This document shows, piece by piece, positions 54,990 to 63,488 of a stretch of 64,000 nt of DNA (the stretch's first letter is position 1; the number at the start of each line of letters is the position of its first letter). Made by a program: the position numbers and the translations under genes. The notes beneath the pieces were generated by a model, which was not told the origin of the DNA, did not search any database, and saw only the letters and a program-made list of their open reading frames with translations. Source of the DNA: SZUA-37 sp964472525 (GTDB taxonomy: Bacteria > Pseudomonadota > Gammaproteobacteria > UBA6429 > Thiohalophilaceae); NCBI GenBank assembly GCA_964472525.1, contig CAYYLL010000005.1:69447-133446 (forward strand), written 5' to 3'.

Positions 54990-55517
54990 CTAGTTTTCAT
55001 CTAAAATAATTGAACCGTCTGCAGCCCAATCTATTTGAAATAAATCCGGGTGTTCATTTTTATATTTTTCTAATGCGAATTTACGTTGCTCCAGCTCCTG
55101 TTGTTGTTCACGAATCAGATTAGCAAAGAGATGATTCTCAAGTAACACATCATGAAAATCCAATGCTTGCTGCAATGTTGCAAGCAAATCATAATCTTGC
55201 CAGGGTTTATCTATAAACCTGTAAATCCCGGCATCATTAACTGCTTTTAACAAGCCACCACGGTCTGTTTGCCCACTTAACATTACTCGCATGGCATGAG
55301 GCTGAATTTCTTTTACCGCACACAGGAATTGCACACCATCCATATGTGGCATACGATAATCGCTAAGAAATAAATCAAAATTGGCAGTATTCGCTCGCTC
55401 TAATGCCTCTTCTGGGTTACTAAAAGTTTCAATATCCCAGTCTTTCTTTTTTCTACATTGACGAAGCAATGCATTAAGAACATTTAATTCATCATCAATC
55501 ATCATTAGTCTGTGCAT
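54990..55517 (-). CDS. Stand-alone response regulator receiver protein
   Basis: A 175-residue protein. The receiver spans about 1-120: LMMIDDELNVLNALL, phosphoacceptor in LFLSDYRMPHMDG, MLSGQTDRGG and IDKPWQDYDL. The remaining 50 residues are helical (IREQQQELEQRKFALEKYKN) without a DNA-binding or enzymatic domain. It may pass phosphate on or act as a sink. One base separates it from the upstream gene. Confidence 0.92.
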   Translation of the reverse strand: MHRLMMIDDELNVLNALLRQCRKKKDWDIETFSNPEEALERANTANFDLFLSDYRMPHMDGVQFLCAVKEIQPHAMRVMLSGQTDRGGLLKAVNDAGIYRFIDKPWQDYDLLATLQQALDFHDVLLENHLFANLIREQQQELEQRKFALEKYKNEHPDLFQIDWAADGSIILDEN

Positions 55518-55518
55518 A

Positions 55519-56862
55519 CTAGTTCACCCCATCGCTAAAAATATAAGTATCCATATCATCACCTATGGATTCTTCCATGTTGTGAATGCGTTCAATAATA
55601 TTGTCAGTTAATACATGTCCTTTTGATAGCAACAATATTTTATCGCTCAATACCAGATCACGTGATAACACCATCCCTGCCTGCAAGCCATTCGATTTAA
55701 CACGTCTTTCAGATATATCTTTAGTTGGTTGTTTTTTTCGACCAAGTAGTGACTTAAATAAAATAACAATCTCAGGATCATAATGACTGCCACTATTTTC
55801 ACTCAGGTATTTGCAAGCTTCAGAGGTACTATGGTGAGCCGTTACAATCAGGCCATGTTGTAAATCATAGTAGTCACCAACTACCTTTAAAATACGTACT
55901 GCAATGGGCATATCTTCAGCTTTGAGATGATCAGGACAACCTTTTCCATTAAATTGCTCGTATTGATGACGAATTAAATAGGCTGCATCATGCAAAGGTT
56001 CAAGTGCCATTAAAACACCTTCACCAATAACAGGGTGATGAATGAATTTTTTATACTCAACATCATTCATACTATTAACTGATTTACCCAGCAACTTATC
56101 ACTCAACCCCACTTTACCGATATTGCGTAATAAACCTGCGTAGCGAAGATTACGTAATTCAACGTCATCAAGACCACATAGCTGGCCAAGTTGCACTGCT
56201 TGTTCGGCAAGCTGACGAGTCTGTACCGTATGTTGTTCACGCATTTCTATTAAATTAGAAAATACCTCGACGGTTGTTCTGTAACTGGCATCAAGTGACT
56301 CATGTGCGAGTTCCAGAAAACTGACTGTTTGCTGAAGTTCACTGGTACGCGCGAGCACTTTCTCTTCCAGACCGCTATTAAGTTGTTTAAGTTCTTCATT
56401 CTGGCTATTGGTTAATGCCAATAAGCAATCGCGCTCAATTTTAAGGTTTCGTTGCACTAGCGCGTGTTTAACATTTGTCTTTATGTCATTTTCTTCCCAG
56501 GGTTTACTGATATACCGGTAGATTTTTCCGGCATTCACGGCTTTGATAGTCGAAGTCAGATCAGCATAACCTGTAAGCAAAATACGTATCGTATCTGGCC
56601 ATTTCGAAGCGACTTGTTTTAAAAATTCAGCCCCATCCATTCCCGGCATTCGCATATCAGAAATAATCAGATCAACCGATTGTTGCGCCATAAGTTCCAG
56701 GGCATCTTGCCCACTCTCTGCAAGGAGGATGTTATATCCTTCTTTACGAAAAAGGCGTTTCAGGGCTGCCAGGATATTGGCTTCGTCATCAACAAATAAT
56801 AATGTTGAAACCTGACCCTTCTCGGTTACTGGCAACTGTTCACTAATACGCTCCAGAGTCAC
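55519..56862 (-). CDS. Response regulator: receiver plus degenerate HD-GYP domain
   Basis: A 447-residue protein with a receiver (about 20-135; LIISDMRMPGMDG, ISKPWEEND), a coiled coil, and an HD-GYP-like domain (about 205-345). The domain keeps the fold (GLDDVELRNLRYAGLLRNIG, FIHHPVIGEG) but the HD pair is RN (LLRNIGKVG), and the GYP motif reads GCP with its context changed (NGKGCPDHL). Cyclic di-GMP hydrolysis is therefore unlikely. The tail carries the small LxxGMVLxxDL module shared with the 118-residue protein. It overlaps the kinase upstream by 4 bases. Confidence 0.9.
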   Translation of the reverse strand: MTLERISEQLPVTEKGQVSTLLFVDDEANILAALKRLFRKEGYNILLAESGQDALELMAQQSVDLIISDMRMPGMDGAEFLKQVASKWPDTIRILLTGYADLTSTIKAVNAGKIYRYISKPWEENDIKTNVKHALVQRNLKIERDCLLALTNSQNEELKQLNSGLEEKVLARTSELQQTVSFLELAHESLDASYRTTVEVFSNLIEMREQHTVQTRQLAEQAVQLGQLCGLDDVELRNLRYAGLLRNIGKVGLSDKLLGKSVNSMNDVEYKKFIHHPVIGEGVLMALEPLHDAAYLIRHQYEQFNGKGCPDHLKAEDMPIAVRILKVVGDYYDLQHGLIVTAHHSTSEACKYLSENSGSHYDPEIVILFKSLLGRKKQPTKDISERRVKSNGLQAGMVLSRDLVLSDKILLLSKGHVLTDNIIERIHNMEESIGDDMDTYIFSDGVN

Positions 56863-58544
56863 TGTATCACCTCATCTTTTGCGGCTGCCTTTTCCTCCGG
56901 TTGTTTTATCGGCAAACAGATAGTAAACGTCGTCCCCTTACCTACTACGCTCGTTACCTTTATATCTCCACCATGTTTTTTCATAATGCTGTACGATAGT
57001 GATAAGCCGAGTCCTGTACCCGTGCCAACCGGTTTAGTCGTAAAAAACGGATCAAAAATCTTTTTTAAATTCTCTGTTGTAATACCTGAACCTGTGTCGC
57101 TGATTTCAATCCATACCATTTCCTTTTCATGCCCTGTACGAATAGTAATAACGCCGTCTTTTTCAATTGAATGTGCGGCATTAACCAATAAGTTCATAAA
57201 CACCTGATTGATTTGTGACGCTAAACATTCAACATCAGGCATGTATCCATATTCTTTAACCACCTTAGCCTTATACTTTATTTCATTGTTAACAATGTTT
57301 AATGTGCTATTCAGACCTTGCTGCAAATTTGTCCACTGCCACTCGGCTTCATCAACATGCGAAAAGTCTTTCAGATCCTGCACAATACCTTTAACACGAG
57401 AGATTCCTTCCATTGATTCTTTCACCAGATCGTGTAAATCACTCTTAAGGTATTCAACATCAAGTTTTTTCTTTAAACTTTTAATTTCTTTTAAAGCTGC
57501 CTGATCCCCTACAACCAGGCTTTCAAGGTGTTCATAACCTTCCAACATCTGGCACAAGTCATTTATATAATTCTGCAAAGTGCTTAAATTGGAGTAAACA
57601 TACCCAACGGGATTGTTAATTTCATGAGCAACACCTGCAGCAAGTTGTCCAATAGAAGCTAATTTTTCTGATTGCAATAACTGCTGATGACTAGTTTGCA
57701 GTTCTCGGTGACTTTTTTCTAATGCATCTGCTTTTTCCTGTGACTTGCGATGCATATGTTCCATTACCGCAAAAGCCTGTTTCCTGTCTGAGATATCTGT
57801 ATGAGAACCAGCCATGCGAATTGGATGTCCATTCTCATCATGTAATGCCGTACCACGGCACTGGATCCATGTATAACTTTCATGTTTATTTCTGAGTCGA
57901 TATTCGACATTAAAGAAATCCATTTCACCATCCATGCAGCATATCCACTTCTCCAGCGCTTCCCCAAGATCATCAGGATGTATCAATTTTTGTAAAGCCA
58001 GAAAGTTATCCTCAATGTCATCTTCATCATAATCAAGCATGCTCTTCCAACGTGGAGAGAAATAAATTTTTCCTCTTATTAGATCCCAATCCCATATACC
58101 GTCATTGGTTCCACGAGAAATTAATTCAAAACGCTGTTCACTGTTACGCAACTCCGCTTCATTTATTTTTCTCCGAGTAATATCTCGTAAAATACCAATA
58201 TATAACATCTGCCCATCCGCCTGACACATTTCACTAATGGCCAAATCCATTGGAAAAGTACTACCATCACTTCGTAACGAAATAACTTCACGTGAACCAA
58301 CACCGATAATATGTCCCTTACCGGTTTCTTTATACCGTTTGAGATAACCATCATGTTGCTGACTCTCAGCACTCGGCATAAGGCATTTAACATTTTTCCC
58401 AATTAATTCTTTAGCGGAATAACCAAACATTTTTTCTGCAGCGAGATTGAAGGAATTAATTTGACCAACATCATTGATCGTCACAATGCCATCAGCGGCA
58501 TTGTTCATAATTTGGCGAAAGAGTTCGATACTTGAATCACTCAT
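56859..58544 (-). CDS. PAS-PAS sensor histidine kinase (cytosolic)
   Basis: Start at the ATG at 58544 (MSDSSIELFRQIM); an upstream TTG at 58559 is less likely (561 residues). PAS1 (about 8-115; GIVTINDVGQINSFNLAAEK) and PAS2 (about 135-255; DGIWDWDLIRGKIYFSPRWK) are followed by a coiled coil, the H-box AAGVAHEINNPVGY, N-box QINQVFMNLLVNAAHSI, and the G boxes DTGSGIT and GTGTGLGLSLSY. No membrane segment. It is close in its kinase half to the operon's other kinase, which suggests a shared set of partner receivers. First gene of the operon. Confidence 0.93.
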   Translation of the reverse strand: MSDSSIELFRQIMNNAADGIVTINDVGQINSFNLAAEKMFGYSAKELIGKNVKCLMPSAESQQHDGYLKRYKETGKGHIIGVGSREVISLRSDGSTFPMDLAISEMCQADGQMLYIGILRDITRRKINEAELRNSEQRFELISRGTNDGIWDWDLIRGKIYFSPRWKSMLDYDEDDIEDNFLALQKLIHPDDLGEALEKWICCMDGEMDFFNVEYRLRNKHESYTWIQCRGTALHDENGHPIRMAGSHTDISDRKQAFAVMEHMHRKSQEKADALEKSHRELQTSHQQLLQSEKLASIGQLAAGVAHEINNPVGYVYSNLSTLQNYINDLCQMLEGYEHLESLVVGDQAALKEIKSLKKKLDVEYLKSDLHDLVKESMEGISRVKGIVQDLKDFSHVDEAEWQWTNLQQGLNSTLNIVNNEIKYKAKVVKEYGYMPDVECLASQINQVFMNLLVNAAHSIEKDGVITIRTGHEKEMVWIEISDTGSGITTENLKKIFDPFFTTKPVGTGTGLGLSLSYSIMKKHGGDIKVTSVVGKGTTFTICLPIKQPEEKAAAKDEVIQ

Positions 58545-58719
58545 TCTAAAAGACCACAAAAGATATACATGTTACGTGGCCTCCTTGTGAAAAGTACCTA
58601 ATAGCTTAGCGGCATAAACATCATCTTCTTTAACTATGAACAATAATCAAATGACTAACCTTACAAAGGACTTACATTTAGAAAGGGAATACTTACCATA
58701 AAGAAATGACAAATAAAAT

Positions 58720-58821
58720 GATGGAATTTCTCAGGCAGATATTGCTAAAGAGCTTAACTTAAATAGATCCGCAATAAGCCGCCAGGCAAAGAACACAAGA
58801 GAATCAGGGAGGCTTGAGTGA
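58720..58821 (+). pseudogene. Helix-turn-helix protein remnant
   Basis: In one frame 58720-58821 reads DGISQADIAKELNLNRSAIS then RQAKNTRESGRLE and a stop, a clear helix-turn-helix. There is no start in frame; an in-frame TAA lies just upstream, while an ATG at 58706 is in another frame. A one-base frameshift would join them (MTNK then DGISQ...). Probably the end of a small lost regulator or recombinase gene. Confidence 0.5.
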
Positions 58822-58831
58822 TGTTGCCTTA

Positions 58832-58859
58832 TTGCATGTTATAGGGAAGCAACATGCAA
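58832..58859. repeat. Inverted repeat (9-bp stem)
   Basis: TTGCATGTT (58832-58840) and AACATGCAA (58851-58859) are perfect inverted repeats around 10 bases. It lies 10 bases after the helix-turn-helix remnant's stop and could have been its operator or a transcript hairpin. Confidence 0.6.
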
Positions 58860-58975
58860 CAATATATATTGTAAATACTATTAATTATCAATTAGTTACA
58901 ATACATATTTAAACACAGGCTCACTTATAAATACTTTGCACTGAGAACAAATCTCATGCCACATACCGCTTGAAA

Positions 58976-58990
58976 GTTCTCCAAATGTTC
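58976..58990 (+). promoter_or_regulatory. GTTC-N7-GTTC direct repeat upstream of the Y-family polymerase
   Basis: GTTCTCCAAATGTTC lies about 43 bases before the polymerase ATG. This is the LexA box known from alphaproteobacteria rather than the CTGT-N8-ACAG box usual in gammaproteobacteria, which I did not find here. Short enough to arise by chance. Confidence 0.4.
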
Positions 58991-59033
58991 TCTATTCTTT
59001 AGATCCCATAAACTGCTGTGAGAACTGCTCAAA

Positions 59034-60251
59034 ATGCCTTGGTCACGCGCCATTATTCTTGTTGATATGAATGCTTTTTTTGCATCAGTAGAACAATTCG
59101 ACCGCCCCGAATGGCGTGGACTCCCCATTGCCATTACTAATGGCGAAGTGGGTACCTGTATTATTACCTCCTCCTATGAAGCCCGAGCCTATGGCATAAA
59201 AACGGGTATGCGCTTAAAAGCCGCTCGCCGACTTTGCCGCGATTTAATTCAATGCCCTGCCCGCCCCGAACGCTATGCAGAAGTATCGACCAATATTATG
59301 TCTGCCCTGCAAAGTATTACACCGGATATTGAAGTGTTTTCAGTCGATGAAGCCTTTCTGGATGTCACCCGTTGCCAACACTTATTGGGCAGCCCTGAAC
59401 AAATGGGTGCGTTAACTAAAAACATTGTGTATGAAGCCTCCGGCATATTGTGTTCAGTCGGTATCAGCGGTGATAAAACAACGGCGAAGTATGCCGCTAA
59501 ATTAAACAAGCCCGATGGCTTAACAGTGATCCCGCCATGGGAAGCCGAGGCCATATTAAAACAAGTGCCTGTTACTGAGCTTTGTGGTATTGGAAAAGGT
59601 ATTGGAAAATTTCTTGCCGAACGTGGCGTACATGTGTGTGGTGATATGGCAGCGCTACCCATTAATGTACTTGCCAAACGTTTTGGTAATCCAGGGCGGC
59701 GTATTTGGTCTATGTGCCAGGGAAAAGATCCCGATGACATCATCACTAATATCGCCCCGCCTAAATCCATTGGCCATGGCAAAGTGGTGCCCCCTAATAC
59801 CACCGATAAAAACACATTACGAACGTATCTTTTACACATGAGTGAAAAAGTCGCCGCACGATTACGTAAACATGACATGAAGGCCAAACATTTTTTTATT
59901 GGCTTACTCGCATCCGACGAATGGATCGGTGGAAAATACAAAATAGCCACGCCCTCCAATAATGGCAAAACCATTTATAATTTATGTGTAAATGTTTTAG
60001 ACCATCACTGGCAACACCAAGGAATTCGGCAAGTACAAGTTACCGCTTTAAACCCCCTCCCCAGTCAGCATCAATATGAAATGTTTGAACAAACTGATCC
60101 ACTGCAAGATGAATGTAATAAAGTCATGGACTGCATTAATAACCAATACGGTGAGTTTACCTTAGCCCCTGCACGTTTATTAAACCGCTCCACTATGCCC
60201 AATGTCATCGCCCCCGCATGGAAGCCTTTCGGTCATCGGAAAACCATTTAA
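59034..60251 (+). CDS. Y-family DNA polymerase (DinB/Pol IV-like)
   Basis: A 405-residue protein. Metal-binding catalytic residues are in ILVDMNAFFASVEQ (aspartate 11) and FSVDEAFLDVT (aspartate 105, glutamate 106); SSYEARAYGIKTGM, VGISGDKTTAKYAAKLNKPDG and LCGIGKGIGKFLAERG (helix-hairpin-helix) are intact. It has a little-finger domain, then a tail unlike E. coli DinB that ends PAWKPFGHRKTI. It performs error-prone bypass synthesis over DNA lesions. The next gene begins directly after its stop. Confidence 0.93.
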   Translation: MPWSRAIILVDMNAFFASVEQFDRPEWRGLPIAITNGEVGTCIITSSYEARAYGIKTGMRLKAARRLCRDLIQCPARPERYAEVSTNIMSALQSITPDIEVFSVDEAFLDVTRCQHLLGSPEQMGALTKNIVYEASGILCSVGISGDKTTAKYAAKLNKPDGLTVIPPWEAEAILKQVPVTELCGIGKGIGKFLAERGVHVCGDMAALPINVLAKRFGNPGRRIWSMCQGKDPDDIITNIAPPKSIGHGKVVPPNTTDKNTLRTYLLHMSEKVAARLRKHDMKAKHFFIGLLASDEWIGGKYKIATPSNNGKTIYNLCVNVLDHHWQHQGIRQVQVTALNPLPSQHQYEMFEQTDPLQDECNKVMDCINNQYGEFTLAPARLLNRSTMPNVIAPAWKPFGHRKTI

Positions 60252-60671
60252 ATGTGCGGCGGCGTTTATTACACAATTAACGGGCAAGACATTCTGGTTT
60301 ACTTTCCAAATCCGAAAGCGATGTTACCGGTTAGTTTAAAAAGAAATAAAGTTGACTTGCTACCATGGGGACGACGAAAAGAACAGGCCGGTCAGCTGCC
60401 CCTTGGTGGCTGGGCAAGACTCGATTCAATTTATGCAGGTCGATGGGATAAATGGTTCCCCACCCCTGTTAAGTTACCCATTAAAAGTTTTATGGAAAAA
60501 GATATTATGAACCAAAGCCATTGGTTTGATATTACTAAGGGGCAATGTATTCAAGGGCTGGTTGCCAGAGATAAACACGAACAACGTATTTATGTGGTGA
60601 CCGTAACACCGGAACTTGAAGATGCGGTGCATAACCGTTGGCCACGTATTATATCTGTTACCTTATCGTAA
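60252..60671 (+). CDS. Short SRAP (YedK/HMCES)-like protein
   Basis: A 139-residue protein that begins MCGGVYYT; cysteine 2 is the residue that, in SRAP proteins, links covalently to abasic sites. Further similarity lies in LLPWGRRKEQAGQLPLGG, SHWFDITKGQCIQGLVA and IYVVTVTPE. It is much shorter than YedK (about 220 residues) and lacks a clear NARxE segment. The ATG follows the polymerase stop with no gap, so the two are translated together. A role in abasic-site protection during bypass synthesis is inferred from motif and context. Confidence 0.8.
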   Translation: MCGGVYYTINGQDILVYFPNPKAMLPVSLKRNKVDLLPWGRRKEQAGQLPLGGWARLDSIYAGRWDKWFPTPVKLPIKSFMEKDIMNQSHWFDITKGQCIQGLVARDKHEQRIYVVTVTPELEDAVHNRWPRIISVTLS

Positions 60672-60803
60672 TTTTACTCTGACTCTAAATATTTATTCAA
60701 ATATCCCTGAAGGCTTTATTCTGAATTTATTTACTACTTCATTGTATCAGTTCGATACTATATACGGAGCCAGCCCTCGTCATATCTGGTTTTACTTATG
60801 TTT

Positions 60804-63449
60804 TCAAAAATTTTTGAGAAAATCAAAAGCAGATTCTTTTTTATTAAATAAATCCAACCAGTCAAGAAAGTCAGTATAAGGCAATGGCTTGGAAAATAGA
60901 TATCCCTGACCTTCGTCACTTCCTTTATCTATTAATATAGAGAGTTGTTCCATTGTTTCAATACCTTCAGTGACGACAGACATATTGAGGCTATGTGCCA
61001 TCGAAATAATTGCATTTATGAGTTTTATATTTTCCGGTTCTTTCTCCAGATTAATAACGAAAGAGCGATCAATTTTAATGCAGTCTATTGGGAAGTCTTT
61101 TAAATAACTGAGCGATGAGTATCCCGTACCAAAATCATCAATAGAGATATGGATACCCGCATTATGTAATGTTTGTAATACATTAAATACCCTGTCACGA
61201 TCAACTGCAAGGAGGCTCTCGGTTATCTCTATATCCAGGCGTATTGGATTAAAGCCGGTTTTAGACAATATATTGGCAATATCCTTTTCCAACTCAGAAT
61301 CACTGAATTGTTTGGTTGATAAGTTAACAGCAAGCCTATAGTTTTCAGGCAATCCAATAAAGTCACTACAGGCTTGATGGATAACCCATTTTCCAACTTC
61401 AAGAATCAGGCCTGATTCTTCCAGAAGTGGAATGAATTCTATTGGTGAGATAATCCCGAATTCAGGGCTATGCCAGCGTAATAATGCTTCGGCTCCTGTT
61501 ACCCGTCCATTCATTAAATCAATTCGTGGCTGATAATTAAGAATAAATTCATTACGCTCCAAAGCACCATTCAATTTATTTTCCAGAGTCATACGTCGGG
61601 TTGCACTTTCGCCCATCGTTATTGAATAAAATTGAAAACTATTGCCACCGTTGGCTTTTGCCTGATACATAGCGATATCTGCCTGCTTTAGCAAATTATC
61701 AATATTTGTATTTTCAAAAGGATAAATGGTAATTCCGATACTGGCTGTCGTATGTAATGCCTGCTTACCAGAATGAAAAGGCCTGGCGATATCATCAAGT
61801 ATTCGCTGAGTTGTTGAAATAATTTCAGCAACATTCGTCACGTTCTCCAAAATTAAAGCAAACTCATCGCCACCGAGTCGGGCAATCGTGTCGCTTTCGC
61901 GCAGTAAGTGTATCAGGCGCTCAGCGACCACTTGAAGTACATTATCGCCCATGGCATGCCCAAGACTGTCATTAATTATTTTAAAACGGTCAAGATCAAT
62001 AAATAAAATTGCAAGAATAGATTCATTACGTGTCGCCTGTGATAAAGCATGTTCAAGACGATCATGAAATAATAAACGATTAGGTAATTCGGTTAGTATG
62101 TCGTGATATGCAAGATGCTGAATACGTTGTTCAGTGCGAACTTTTTCAGAAATATCTTTTCCCGTAGCAACATAATGAGTGATCTCACCATTTTGATTGC
62201 GTAATGGACTGATAGTTTTTTCTTCATGATAAAAATGACCATCTTTACAGCGATTGACAAAAACACTGTGAAAAACATAACCATTTTTAAGTCTATGCCA
62301 CATTCTTCTATAAAAGTCAGAATTTTGTTTACCTGATTTTAGAATGTCTAAAGTTCCGCCAACAATTTCTTTTAACAGATAGCCTGTTACACGCTCAAAA
62401 GACGGATTCACATATTCAATAATACCTTTGCTATTAGTGATTGCAATAATGTCATCCGTTTGTTCAATGGCACTGGAAAGTTTAAAGCTCTTTTCAATCT
62501 CAAACTTGAGATTATCAATCGTCATTTTTAGCTCTGCCGTACGTTCTTCAACTCGTTCTTCAAGTTGCAAATGCGATTCCTGTAAATTTTGCTCAATTAT
62601 TTGTCGTTTTCGCTCCTCCATTGCGATACGGCGAAGCAGAATACCCGCAATTAGAATAAAAATAATAAAAATGACAGCAACTTCTGCTAATAAGCTGCCA
62701 ATATAGTTAGAAAAAAGAGATTCGTTTGCAATGTCAGCCAATACCCAACGAGTACCAGAAACAGGTATGAGAGATAAGATGCGTTCATGCTGCTGTTGCG
62801 TGAGATGTGTTTTTTCCCGGGTATTTGAGCGATTGCCCGTGGCCATGATCTCAATGAGGTCAGGACGGTCATTTCGTAATAAGACAAGCTTATGTCCAGG
62901 TAGTTGCGCATTATATAATAAGTGAGACAGATGTTTAGTTCTAAAACTGGCAAAAAATATTTCATTTTTATTGCTCTGACGCCAGTTCAACATAATATCA
63001 AAATGATACTGTTCCGGGCCAGGGTGAATATAAGTATCAACCTTGGCATGGGATAAAGCAAACTGATGGATATCCGACCTGCAGAGATCTCCAATTTGTT
63101 CTCCAAAATCATCATAAAGAAGTTTGCCTGTGTTATCTGCAATGGTGAAGGCATAATAATCTGAAAAATATTGAGATAATTTATTGTTAATGTGACTGTA
63201 TGCAGAAGAGTTATCAGGAGATTGCTGTAACTGTGACAAGGACTTCTGATGACCTGCCACAAATATGGCAAGTGATGTTTTCAAGCTACTCATGAAAATA
63301 GCAATATTATTCGACGTGCCCAAGGTAGATTGAACTGCAATATCACGTTGATATGATTTAAAATCTTCATAGCTTTTATAAGAATACAATAGCAATATCA
63401 GGCTAATCGCTATTATGAAAACAAAGGTCATCAACAAAATCTTATTCAT
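60804..63449 (-). CDS. Membrane-bound sensor with PAS, GGDEF and EAL domains
   Basis: The ATG at 63449 directly precedes the first membrane segment (MNKILLMTFVFIIAISLILL) and is preferred to a TTG at 63488; 881 residues. A periplasmic sensor domain (about 30-250) is followed by a second membrane segment (about 258-280), a coiled coil, PAS/PAC (about 330-440), GGDEF (active-site ARLGGDEFALIL) and EAL (GAEALLRWHSPEF, ISIDDFGTGYSSLSYLKDF). Both enzymatic motifs are intact, so it may make or break cyclic di-GMP in response to an external signal. It is alone on this strand, convergent with the SRAP-like gene. Confidence 0.94.
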   Translation of the reverse strand: MNKILLMTFVFIIAISLILLLYSYKSYEDFKSYQRDIAVQSTLGTSNNIAIFMSSLKTSLAIFVAGHQKSLSQLQQSPDNSSAYSHINNKLSQYFSDYYAFTIADNTGKLLYDDFGEQIGDLCRSDIHQFALSHAKVDTYIHPGPEQYHFDIMLNWRQSNKNEIFFASFRTKHLSHLLYNAQLPGHKLVLLRNDRPDLIEIMATGNRSNTREKTHLTQQQHERILSLIPVSGTRWVLADIANESLFSNYIGSLLAEVAVIFIIFILIAGILLRRIAMEERKRQIIEQNLQESHLQLEERVEERTAELKMTIDNLKFEIEKSFKLSSAIEQTDDIIAITNSKGIIEYVNPSFERVTGYLLKEIVGGTLDILKSGKQNSDFYRRMWHRLKNGYVFHSVFVNRCKDGHFYHEEKTISPLRNQNGEITHYVATGKDISEKVRTEQRIQHLAYHDILTELPNRLLFHDRLEHALSQATRNESILAILFIDLDRFKIINDSLGHAMGDNVLQVVAERLIHLLRESDTIARLGGDEFALILENVTNVAEIISTTQRILDDIARPFHSGKQALHTTASIGITIYPFENTNIDNLLKQADIAMYQAKANGGNSFQFYSITMGESATRRMTLENKLNGALERNEFILNYQPRIDLMNGRVTGAEALLRWHSPEFGIISPIEFIPLLEESGLILEVGKWVIHQACSDFIGLPENYRLAVNLSTKQFSDSELEKDIANILSKTGFNPIRLDIEITESLLAVDRDRVFNVLQTLHNAGIHISIDDFGTGYSSLSYLKDFPIDCIKIDRSFVINLEKEPENIKLINAIISMAHSLNMSVVTEGIETMEQLSILIDKGSDEGQGYLFSKPLPYTDFLDWLDLFNKKESAFDFLKNF

Positions 63450-63488
63450 GCCTTTGCAGCGTGATTTTTTATTGAATATGTTATGCAA

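Larger units (their letters stand above)
58560..59033. other. Long intergenic region with gene remnant and palindromes
   Basis: A 474-base AT-rich gap between the signalling operon and the polymerase gene. It holds a helix-turn-helix remnant (58720-58821), a hairpin (58832-58859), a perfect 14-bp palindrome (58859-58872) and the GTTC direct repeat (58976-58990). It must also contain promoters on both sides. Confidence 0.55.

Noticed and set aside
58873..59033. Gammaproteobacterial LexA box (CTGT-N8-ACAG) upstream of the polymerase
   Set aside because: No match was found on reading the region; only the GTTC direct repeat is present.
59273..59974. 233-codon minus-strand frame inside the Y-family polymerase gene
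   Set aside because: It lies wholly antisense to a gene with intact catalytic motifs; no domain or ribosome site.
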